Shown piece after piece: positions 25,731 to 33,546 of a DNA stretch of 64,000 bases. The position numbers were made by a program, and so were the translations under genes. The stretch lies in assembly GCF_900100005.1 (NCBI RefSeq), contig NZ_FNEB01000007.1:1-64000 (forward strand), in the 5' to 3' direction. Source of the DNA: Lutimaribacter saemankumensis (GTDB lineage Bacteria; Pseudomonadota; Alphaproteobacteria; Rhodobacterales; Rhodobacteraceae). The notes beneath the pieces were generated by a model, which worked only from the letters and a program-made list of their open reading frames with translations, was not told the origin of the DNA and searched no databases. The stretch's first letter is position 1, and every line of letters begins with the position of its first letter.

Positions 25731-27302
25731 ATGAGCGCAAATGCAGATGCAATCGTGATCGGGGCAGGGCACAACAGCCTGGCCTGTGCGGCGCATTTGT
25801 CCGCCAAGGGATGGCGTGTGCATGTGATCGAACAGAGCGATGTGCCCGGCGGCGCCGTGAAATCAGGGGAATATACGGAAAAAGGGTTCGTCCATGATTG
25901 GGCCGCGATGAACCTTTCCCTGTTCGCCGGCTCTGCCTTTCATCGGAAATACGCAGAAAAACTGGCCGCGAACGGTTTGGCCTTTGCCCCGGCATCCAAC
26001 TGTTTCGCCAGCGTTTTCCCGGACAGCACCTGGCTGGGTGTTTCGAATGATTCGGCGATCACCACAGCGCGCATTCGTGCCGAAAACCCCCGTGACGGAG
26101 CAGCCTGGGAGGCTCTGACAGCCGAATTTCCCGACTTTGCCGAATCTTTGATCGGAATTCTTGGCAGCCCGATGAAAACCCGTGCATTTGCATCTTTGGC
26201 ATGGAAAACGTGGCGCAAGCGCGGGGGTGCCGGGACGCTCGATCTGGGGCGCTTCCTGCTGTCCTCTCCGCGCGCGTGGCTGACCGATACATTCGAATCG
26301 CCAAAGGTACAGGCGTTGCTTGCCGCATGGGGCATGCATCTGGATTTTGCCCCCGACATTTCGGGCGGTGCCATGTTTCCCTATCTCGAAGGCATGGCGA
26401 ACCAGGCATTCGGCATGGTTCTTGCAAAGGGCGGCGCCAGCACGGTGACCACCGCGATGATCGGCATGATCGAGGCACAGGGCGGCACCGTCACCTGTGG
26501 CAAGCGTGTTGATCGCATCGTGCATCAGGGCGGCAAGGCCACCGGAGTTGAACTGTCGGACGGCAGCACGATAACCGCGACAAAGGCCGTTATCGCGAAT
26601 GTCGCACCAAAGAACCTGGCCAAACTGACAGGTGAGACCGGTGAGGCGCGGTTCGATCGCGGCATGCAATCCTACGACCACGCCCCCGGCACACTGATGA
26701 TTCACCTGGCGATGGACGCCTTGCCCGACTGGGCAGCAGGAGAAGAGCTGAAACGCTTTGCCTATGTGCATATCGCGCCCGATCTGAACCAGATGGCGCG
26801 CACGTATCAGCAGGCAAAGGCCGGGTTGTTGCCAGATCAGCCCATCATCGTGTGCGGCCAGCCGACCGTGGTCGATCCGACGCGCGCACCCGATGGCAAA
26901 CATGTTCTCTGGCTGCAGGTGCGCATGGCGCCCGGCCGCATTGCCGGCGACGCCAAGGGCGAAATCGCTGCGACGGACTGGGCCGACGCCGCTGAACCCT
27001 TTGCCGAACGGGCGCTGGACCTGCTGGAAAGCTACGCCCCCGGAACGCGCGACAAGATCATCGCGCGGCGCATCGTGACGCCCGCCGACCTCGAAGCAGA
27101 CAACCCGAACCTTGTCGGTGGTGACCAGGTTTGCGGCAGCCATCACCTTACACAGCATTTCATGTATCGCCCCGTCCGCGGCTACGCGGATGGCACGACC
27201 CCGATCCAGAACCTTTACCTGACCGGCGCGGCCGTTTGGCCCGGCGCGGGAACGGGGGCAGGGTCGGGATACCTCCTTGGCCGAAAACTGGCCGGGGAGT
27301 GA
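25731..27302 (+). CDS. CrtI/phytoene-desaturase-like FAD oxidoreductase (paralog 2)
   Basis: A 523-residue protein with the FAD fold AIVIGAGHNSLACAAHLS (about 7-24) and the C-terminal LTGAAVWPGAGTGAGSGY. It is clearly related to the product of 23258-24823, including ADNPNLVGGD, PDGKHVLWLQ and IAxDLNQMAR-type segments in equivalent places. The start at 25731 follows a GGGAG ribosome site; the open frame extends farther upstream through the opposite gene and is not used. It leads the rightward operon ending in a peptide-type importer, so it probably acts on the imported compound or its product. Confidence 0.86.
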   Translation: MSANADAIVIGAGHNSLACAAHLSAKGWRVHVIEQSDVPGGAVKSGEYTEKGFVHDWAAMNLSLFAGSAFHRKYAEKLAANGLAFAPASNCFASVFPDSTWLGVSNDSAITTARIRAENPRDGAAWEALTAEFPDFAESLIGILGSPMKTRAFASLAWKTWRKRGGAGTLDLGRFLLSSPRAWLTDTFESPKVQALLAAWGMHLDFAPDISGGAMFPYLEGMANQAFGMVLAKGGASTVTTAMIGMIEAQGGTVTCGKRVDRIVHQGGKATGVELSDGSTITATKAVIANVAPKNLAKLTGETGEARFDRGMQSYDHAPGTLMIHLAMDALPDWAAGEELKRFAYVHIAPDLNQMARTYQQAKAGLLPDQPIIVCGQPTVVDPTRAPDGKHVLWLQVRMAPGRIAGDAKGEIAATDWADAAEPFAERALDLLESYAPGTRDKIIARRIVTPADLEADNPNLVGGDQVCGSHHLTQHFMYRPVRGYADGTTPIQNLYLTGAAVWPGAGTGAGSGYLLGRKLAGE

Positions 27303-27332
27303 ACAACCAAAAAACCAACAGGGAAACGCAAG

Positions 27333-28862
27333 ATGAAACTCTCAAGACGTACGCTTCTCAAGGCATCGGCCGCTTCGGCCGCCTTTGCCACGGTGGGTAT
27401 GCCCGCCTTTGCGCAGCAGATCGACGAACTGGTGATCGCCTATAACGTCAACCTGCCCAGCTGGGATCCGACCGTTGGCCCCAGCGCCGTGAACCCGACG
27501 ATTCAGGGCATTTACCAGTCCGTTTTCGACATGTTCATCAATCAGAACCCGGACCTGTCCTTTGACGGATCGGGCCTGATCACGGATTGGGGCTGGACCG
27601 ACGACAACAGCCAGATCTGGATGGACGTCCGCGAAGGCGTGACCTGGCACAACGGCGATCCCTTCACGCCCGAAGATGTCGTGTGGTCGCTCGAACGCGC
27701 GGGCAATCCCGAAACCGGCAACCCGATCCAGTTCGTATGGGGCAAGATCGGCAATTTCCAGATCGACGGCAACCGTGTGACCGCGGACGTAAAAGAGTTC
27801 GAGCCGACGATCTTCAAATGGATGAGCTTTCTCACCGGCTACGTTCTGCCCAAGAAGTACTACGAAGAGGTCGGCGCAGATGGGTTCGAGGCCGCTCCGA
27901 TCGGCACGGGCCCCTACATGGTGGACCGTTTCGAACGCAACGCCTTTGTCCGTTTGAAAGCGAACGAAAACTACTGGAAGGGCGCGCCCGAGTTCAAAAC
28001 CGTGACGATCAAGTTCGTGACCGACGCGGCAAGCCGTGTGGCCGAAATCGAATCCGGCAACAGCCATGTCACGCTGGAAATGCCGTATGAAGAGTTCGAC
28101 CGCCTGAAGGGCAAGGACGGACTTGGAGGCGTCGCGCATCCGATTTCCGATATCGGCATGATCTTCATCAACGATATCGACGTGATGACCGATCCAAACG
28201 TGCGCAAGGCCATGGCACATGCCATCGACAAGCAGACGATCATCGACCGCCTGCTGTCAGGCTACGGTGTCCCGATCGATACGCTTCAAACGCCCGAATA
28301 CGTGGCCTACAATCCCGATATCTCGGTGCCTTATGATCCCGAAAAGGCCAAGGAGCTGCTGGCTGCGAGCGGGTATGGCCCCGATAACCCGGTAAAGTTC
28401 ACGATCCAGACGACACGTGGATTCAAGCCCAAGGACTACGAAATCATCCAGGCCATTGTCGGTCTTTGGCGCCGGGTCGGGATCGAGGCCGACATCGAGG
28501 TCTACGAAATCGCCAAGCATTATGAACTGCGCGCGGCCGACCAACTGGCCCCGGCGGCGTTCTACAACTGGGGCAACGCGGTTGGCGATCCGACCACGTC
28601 GACCGGGTTCGCGATGTTCGGGCCTTCGCCGCACAGCGTCTGGGACGGTCAGGAGATGTTCGACATGATCCTGCCGCTCTGGGGCGAGGCGGACGAAGAC
28701 AAACGTATCGCAGGCTGGAAAGCTGTGGATGCCAGGATCGCCGAAGATGCGTTGGTGATCCCGCTGCTGCAATATGTGCAGCCGATCCTTTACGCCAACG
28801 GGGTCAAGGTCACGCCGCACAGCTCGGGTGCGCTCTTGCCGCATCTGATGACGCGGGCATAA
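27333..28862 (+). CDS. Peptide/nickel-type ABC substrate-binding protein
   Basis: A 509-residue family 5 solute-binding protein. The leader MKLSRRTLLKASAASAAFA carries a twin-arginine-like SRRTLLK and an AFA-Q cleavage region. The body has the family segments WTWHNGDPFTPEDVVWSLER (in slightly varied form) and IGTGPYMV. It captures an oligopeptide or other amino compound in the periplasm for the permeases downstream. A strong terminator-like hairpin follows the stop, favouring excess production of this protein over the membrane parts. Confidence 0.9.
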   Translation: MKLSRRTLLKASAASAAFATVGMPAFAQQIDELVIAYNVNLPSWDPTVGPSAVNPTIQGIYQSVFDMFINQNPDLSFDGSGLITDWGWTDDNSQIWMDVREGVTWHNGDPFTPEDVVWSLERAGNPETGNPIQFVWGKIGNFQIDGNRVTADVKEFEPTIFKWMSFLTGYVLPKKYYEEVGADGFEAAPIGTGPYMVDRFERNAFVRLKANENYWKGAPEFKTVTIKFVTDAASRVAEIESGNSHVTLEMPYEEFDRLKGKDGLGGVAHPISDIGMIFINDIDVMTDPNVRKAMAHAIDKQTIIDRLLSGYGVPIDTLQTPEYVAYNPDISVPYDPEKAKELLAASGYGPDNPVKFTIQTTRGFKPKDYEIIQAIVGLWRRVGIEADIEVYEIAKHYELRAADQLAPAAFYNWGNAVGDPTTSTGFAMFGPSPHSVWDGQEMFDMILPLWGEADEDKRIAGWKAVDARIAEDALVIPLLQYVQPILYANGVKVTPHSSGALLPHLMTRA

Positions 28863-28878
28863 GGCATTTCTCCCACTC

Positions 28879-28914
28879 GGGGCCGTCTATCGCCATGGCG
28901 GCCCCGTTTTTTTC
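28879..28914 (+). terminator. Rho-independent terminator or attenuator after the binding-protein gene
   Basis: An eight-base perfect stem cggggccg / cggccccg (28879-28886 and 28900-28907) is followed by seven T. The permease genes begin only 21 bases on, so it probably works as a partial terminator that lowers expression of the downstream transport genes relative to the binding protein. Confidence 0.85.
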
Positions 28915-28935
28915 CCTTTCGACCATAGGGTCTTG

Positions 28936-29946
28936 ATGCCTTTTCTAAGAACCATTCTGGCGCGGCTGGCCGCGACGCTTGTCACGCTTTTCGGGGCGGC
29001 GGTGATCGTGTTCGTCGTGATCCGCGTCGTCCCGGGCAACCCGATTGCAATGATGCTGCCGCCGGGCGCAACCGAGGACGATATCGCCCGTTTGCAGGCT
29101 CTGTACGGGCTGGATAAGTCGATTTTCGAACAATTCGTGATCTGGCTTGGCGGCGTTGTGCGGGGCGATTTCGGCACCTCGATTTCACTGCGCCAACCGG
29201 TGCTCAACCTCGTGCTGGGCCGCCTGCCCGCCACGCTCGAGCTGTCGATCATGGCGCTTGTGATTGCCGTTTTCATCGGCGGTGCGATGGCCCTGACCGG
29301 GACGTTGCGCCGCGATACGCGCACCGAAGCCGCGATTGACGTGACAAGCGGCATGGCGCTGTCGGTGCCGGATTTTCTTTGGGGTCTGATCCTGATCCTG
29401 CTGTTCGGTGTTCTCTGGCCCGTGTTCCACATCTCGGGTCGGGTTTCGCCGTCGCTCGATTTCGATTTCCAGACACAGTTCTACCTGTTCGAAAGCGTAC
29501 TGCGCCTGCGGTTCGACGTCTGGGCCGATTTGGTAAGCCACATGTTCATGCCTTCGCTTGCCCTCGCGATCCCACTGGCGGCGATCATCTCGCAACTGCT
29601 GAAACAGTCCCTGAAAGAGACAATGCACCTGGATTACGTCACCCTTGCCCGCACCAAGGGTTATTCCGAGGCATCCGTTATCACGCGCGAGGCCCTGCCA
29701 AATGCGGTCTTGCCCACGCTGACCCTGATCGGGGTTCAATTCACCTTTCTGATCGGCGGAACCGTCATCATCGAACGGCTGTTTTCCTACGAGGGGCTTG
29801 GCAACATGGCCATCGATGCCGTGATCAACCGCGATCTGCCGCTGATCCAGGGCATCGTGATCCTGTTCGCGCTGCTTTTCACCGTGGTGAACCTCGTTGT
29901 CGACATGACCTATGCCGCCCTGAACCCGAGGCTTCGCCATGCGTGA
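28936..29946 (+). CDS. Peptide-type ABC permease (DppB/OppB-like)
   Basis: A 336-residue membrane protein with six helices and the binding-protein-dependent transport loop around HLDYVTLARTKGYSEASVI near 230-248. The N-terminal LVTLFGAAVIVFVVIRVVPGNP is typical of the DppB group. The ATG at 28936 is preceded directly by an in-frame TTG, which could also start it. It overlaps the second permease by eight bases. Confidence 0.9.
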   Translation: MPFLRTILARLAATLVTLFGAAVIVFVVIRVVPGNPIAMMLPPGATEDDIARLQALYGLDKSIFEQFVIWLGGVVRGDFGTSISLRQPVLNLVLGRLPATLELSIMALVIAVFIGGAMALTGTLRRDTRTEAAIDVTSGMALSVPDFLWGLILILLFGVLWPVFHISGRVSPSLDFDFQTQFYLFESVLRLRFDVWADLVSHMFMPSLALAIPLAAIISQLLKQSLKETMHLDYVTLARTKGYSEASVITREALPNAVLPTLTLIGVQFTFLIGGTVIIERLFSYEGLGNMAIDAVINRDLPLIQGIVILFALLFTVVNLVVDMTYAALNPRLRHA

Positions 29947-30790
29947 CGCAAGATCCCGGGTTCGCCGCCCGATCGGTTTGCGTCTGTGGTTATCCGGCGG
30001 GTGGATAACGCTGCTGATCATCGGTGCCGTTCTCGCGCCTCTGATCGCCCCGCACGACCCGCTCTACCAAGATCTGTTCGCGGGGCGGATGCCGCCCGTG
30101 TGGGTCGACGGCGCGGACCCTAATTTCCTTTTGGGCACGGATTCTCTCGGACGGGATGTGTTGTCGCGCATCTTGTACGGCGCGCGTCTTGCGCTGACCG
30201 TCGCGCTGGTGGCCGGCACGCTTACCTGCCTGATCGGGGCGACACTGGGACTGATCGCGGGCTATTACCGCGGATGGGTCGACATGGTGATTTCCCGCCT
30301 TGTCGATATCTGGATGGCATTTCCCCCGGTCCTGTTCGCGATCCTTCTGATCGCCGTGCTTGGAACCGGGCTGACATCGATCATCATCGCGATTGTGGTC
30401 ATCGACTGGACGCGCTTTGCCCGCGTTGTCCGGGCCGAGGCGATGACCCAGGGCACGATGGATTACGTCGCCAGCGCGCAGGTTGTGGGCCGAACGAAAG
30501 CAGGCACCATGTTCGCCGAAATCCTGCCGAACGTGCTGCCGACCATCGTCGCCCTGCTGACGCTGGAAATGGGCATCGCCGTGATCGTCGAAGCGATCCT
30601 GAGCTTTGTGAACCTGTCGATTTCCACCGATGCGCCCACCTGGGGCGGCATGATCGCGGAAGGCCGCACATCGGTGCACCAGGCATGGTGGGTTCTGGTC
30701 TTTCCGTTGATCACCCTGTTCTTGACCGTCCTCAGCTTCAGCCAGCTTGGCGAAGGGCTGAAGGACTATTTCGATCCGGTGCTGAGATGA
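29939..30790 (+). CDS. Peptide-type ABC permease (DppC/OppC-like)
   Basis: A 283-residue protein with the DppC-type opening WITLLIIGAVLAPLIAPHDP and the LLGTDSLGRDVLSRILYGAR signature near 64-83, then the EAA loop MDYVASAQVVGRTKAG near 175-190. It forms the membrane channel with the preceding protein. The stop overlaps the next ATG (ATGA). Confidence 0.9.
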   Translation: MRDARSRVRRPIGLRLWLSGGWITLLIIGAVLAPLIAPHDPLYQDLFAGRMPPVWVDGADPNFLLGTDSLGRDVLSRILYGARLALTVALVAGTLTCLIGATLGLIAGYYRGWVDMVISRLVDIWMAFPPVLFAILLIAVLGTGLTSIIIAIVVIDWTRFARVVRAEAMTQGTMDYVASAQVVGRTKAGTMFAEILPNVLPTIVALLTLEMGIAVIVEAILSFVNLSISTDAPTWGGMIAEGRTSVHQAWWVLVFPLITLFLTVLSFSQLGEGLKDYFDPVLR

Positions 30791-31653
30791 GCTTTCTCGA
30801 AGTCGAAAACCTGACCCTGCGCATTGCTCGCGGCCCGCGTATCCTCCGCGCCGTGTCGCTTGGGGTCGATCAGGGCGAAGTGCGCGGGCTGGTGGGCGAA
30901 TCCGGGGCCGGAAAATCCATGATCGGCAAGGCGATCCTTGGCACCTTGCCCCGCGCGATACAGGTGGTTTCGGGGCGGATCAGTCTCGACGGAACCGATC
31001 TGCAAACCCTGCCAGCGCGTGAACGCCGTCGCCGGATCGGTGCGCAGGTGGCTCTTATTCCCCAGGATCCGCTGACGGCCCTCAACCCCGTGCGCCGTGT
31101 CGGCCCGCAGATCACCAATCGTCTCGTCGATATTCTGGGCTGGGACAGATCGCGCGCCGAGGCGCGGGCGCGTGAATTGCTGGACGAGGTGCACATCCCC
31201 GACCCGGACCGCGTGATGCGCAGCTATCCGCATGAATTGTCAGGCGGCATGCGCCAGCGCATCCTGATCGCGTCGGCCTTTGCCGCCGAACCCAAGCTGA
31301 TCATTGCGGATGAACCGACGACAGCGCTGGATGTCACGGTGCAGAAACAGATCCTGCGCCTGATCAAGGAAATGCAGGACAGGCATAACACGGCTCTGCT
31401 GTTCGTCACCCATGATCTGGGCGTTGTGTCCAAGATCTGCCAGTCGCTGACAGTGCTCTACGCAGGAAAGGTGATCGAAGATACCGACACGCGCAGCTTT
31501 TTCGCGGCTCCAGGGCACCCCTATTCGCAGGCATTGCTGCACGCGACGCCGAAATACACCGACCCGGAGGACAGCCTGACACCCGTTCCACAGCACGTCA
31601 TCGACGCGGTCGAGGCTGAAGTTACCGATTTCGACAAGGGGCTGGGCGCATGA
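30787..31653 (+). CDS. Peptide-type ABC ATPase (DppD/OppD-like)
   Basis: A 288-residue ATPase with Walker A GESGAGKS (36-43), Q-loop IPQDPLTALNP, signature LSGGMRQR, and Walker B LIIADEPTTALDVT. The C-terminal region HPYSQALLHATP is the short oligopeptide-transporter extension. It pairs with the next ATPase to energise uptake and is coupled to both neighbours by four-base overlaps. Confidence 0.92.
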   Translation: MSFLEVENLTLRIARGPRILRAVSLGVDQGEVRGLVGESGAGKSMIGKAILGTLPRAIQVVSGRISLDGTDLQTLPARERRRRIGAQVALIPQDPLTALNPVRRVGPQITNRLVDILGWDRSRAEARARELLDEVHIPDPDRVMRSYPHELSGGMRQRILIASAFAAEPKLIIADEPTTALDVTVQKQILRLIKEMQDRHNTALLFVTHDLGVVSKICQSLTVLYAGKVIEDTDTRSFFAAPGHPYSQALLHATPKYTDPEDSLTPVPQHVIDAVEAEVTDFDKGLGA

Positions 31654-32453
31654 GCGGCATGATCTATGAAATCCGCGATCTGCGGCTGTCGTTCCCGGAT
31701 ATGGCGCACAAGCCCGTCTTTGGGGCTGCCCCGCAGATCGAGGTTCTGAAAGGATTGTCCTTCGATGTTCCCAAGGGTGAGGTTCTGGGTATTGTCGGTG
31801 GGTCAGGTTCGGGCAAATCGACGCTTGGCCGCGCCATGATCCGCTTGTTAGAGCCTGATTCCGGCACGATCCGCTTTGAGGGCACGGACATCACCCACGC
31901 GGACGAACCGGCGTTGCGCCCGTTGCGGCGCCGGTTCCAGATGATCTTTCAGGATCCTATGTCGTCGCTCAATCCACGCAGGCGCGTGGGCGGGATCATC
32001 GCGGGCCCGCTGCGGTTGCAGGGTGTTCAGGATACATCTGCCAAAGTGCTCGAGGCGCTGGATATGGTTGGCCTGCCGCGCAGTTTTGCCGCGCGCTATC
32101 CGCATGAACTGTCAGGCGGGCAGCGACAGCGTGTCGGGATCGCGCGCGCCATTGCCCTGCGTCCCGATTTCATTCTGGCTGATGAAATCGTGTCGGGCCT
32201 CGATGTGTCCAGCCAGGCGCAGGTTCTGAACCTGCTGGAAGAGCTGGTGCGTGAACTTGGGCTGACGCTGGCTTTTATCAGTCACGATCTGTCGGTGATC
32301 CGGCGGCTGTGTTCGCGGATCATCGTGATGTATCGCGGTGAGATCGTGGAAAATGCGCCTACCGCGCAGGTGTTCGATGCACCGCAGGCCGATTATACCC
32401 GCGAATTGCTGCAGGCCATCCCGCTGCCCGACCCGGATCAGATATGGGCCTGA
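31650..32453 (+). CDS. Peptide-type ABC ATPase (DppF/OppF-like)
   Basis: A 267-residue ATPase with Walker A GGSGSGKS (49-56), Q-loop IFQDPMSSLNPRR, signature LSGGQRQR and Walker B FILADEIVSGLDVS, then FISHDLSVIRRLC. The Walker B acid is followed by Ile rather than the usual Pro, a minor variation. It is the last gene of the importer operon; the next gene (selU) starts 52 bases on without a visible terminator. Confidence 0.92.
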   Translation: MSGMIYEIRDLRLSFPDMAHKPVFGAAPQIEVLKGLSFDVPKGEVLGIVGGSGSGKSTLGRAMIRLLEPDSGTIRFEGTDITHADEPALRPLRRRFQMIFQDPMSSLNPRRRVGGIIAGPLRLQGVQDTSAKVLEALDMVGLPRSFAARYPHELSGGQRQRVGIARAIALRPDFILADEIVSGLDVSSQAQVLNLLEELVRELGLTLAFISHDLSVIRRLCSRIIVMYRGEIVENAPTAQVFDAPQADYTRELLQAIPLPDPDQIWA

Positions 32454-32505
32454 AGCGCACAACAGGTATCTGGTAAAGGCGCTGGCGCTGTGGCATCTGC
32501 ATGGC

Positions 32506-33546
32506 ATGCCAGTTGCGCTTTCATCCCTTGCCGATCTTGCCGAACTGCCCTTTGACGAGGTGATCGACGTCCGCTCGCCCGCGGAATACGCCGAGGATCA
32601 CGTTCCCGGCGCGATCAACCTGCCCGCGCTCGACAATGACGAGCGCGCGGTCGTCGGCACGATCTACAAGCAGGAAGATCCTTTCAAGGCCCGAAAGATC
32701 GGGGCGGCGCTGGTCGCACAGAACGCCGCGCGGCATTTGCAAGGTCCGTTGGCCGACCGGGCCGGCGGCTGGCGGCCGTTGGTCTATTGCTGGCGCGGTG
32801 GACAGCGGTCGGGGTCGTTCACGTCGATATTGCAGCAGATCGGGTGGCGGGCAGACGTCATTCAGGGTGGGTACAAGTCTTACCGCCGGCTCGTCGTAAG
32901 CGCACTTTATGGTGAAACAGTGCCACATAAGGTCGTGCTGATCGACGGCGGAACCGGCACTGCCAAGACACGGGTTCTGGAACTGCTGGCCGCCGACGGG
33001 GCGCAGGTGATCGACCTGGAATCGATGGCAAATCACCGGGGGTCGTTGTTCGGTTCGATGGGCGAACAGCCCGCGCAAAAACTTTTTGAATCCCGCATCG
33101 CCATGGCGCTGGCGCGCGCACGCGCGGACCGGCCGCTATTCGTCGAAGCGGAAAGCAACAAGGTCGGAAACCTGTTGATCCCTCCAGCGCTGTGGCACGC
33201 CATGCAGGTGGCGCCGCGCATAACCCTGCGCGCACCCGTGGCCGAACGTGCTGCATACCTGGCCAGGGCCTATGCCGATGTGACCACGGATGCGGCGCGG
33301 CTCGCGTCGACCTTGGACGCGCTCAGGCCCTACCACGCGGCAACGCGCATCGACGCGTGGCAGGCGCTGGCCTCGGACGGGGCTTTCGAAACGCTCGCAG
33401 CCGAGCTGATCGAGGCGCATTACGACCCGCGCTATGACAAAAAGGCCGAAGAGCGGGCGCAGAACGAAACGGTCATAGAACTGGCCGCGCTGGATGAAAG
33501 CGACCTGCAAGATGCGGTACGCCGCATCCTGTCTATTGCAGGGTGA
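32506..33546 (+). CDS. selU: tRNA 2-selenouridine synthase
   Basis: A protein of 346 residues (mnmH/ybbB). It has an N-terminal rhodanese domain with the active-site segment YCWRGGQRSGS (Cys95, equivalent to Cys97 in E. coli) and a P-loop domain with GGTGTAKT at 148-155. It replaces sulfur by selenium at the wobble uridine of tRNA-Lys, Glu and Gln using selenophosphate. I start at the ATG at 32506, which gives standard length. Its last 14 bases overlap the end of the convergent selD-fusion gene, which makes its selenium donor. Confidence 0.92.
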   Translation: MPVALSSLADLAELPFDEVIDVRSPAEYAEDHVPGAINLPALDNDERAVVGTIYKQEDPFKARKIGAALVAQNAARHLQGPLADRAGGWRPLVYCWRGGQRSGSFTSILQQIGWRADVIQGGYKSYRRLVVSALYGETVPHKVVLIDGGTGTAKTRVLELLAADGAQVIDLESMANHRGSLFGSMGEQPAQKLFESRIAMALARARADRPLFVEAESNKVGNLLIPPALWHAMQVAPRITLRAPVAERAAYLARAYADVTTDAARLASTLDALRPYHAATRIDAWQALASDGAFETLAAELIEAHYDPRYDKKAEERAQNETVIELAALDESDLQDAVRRILSIAG

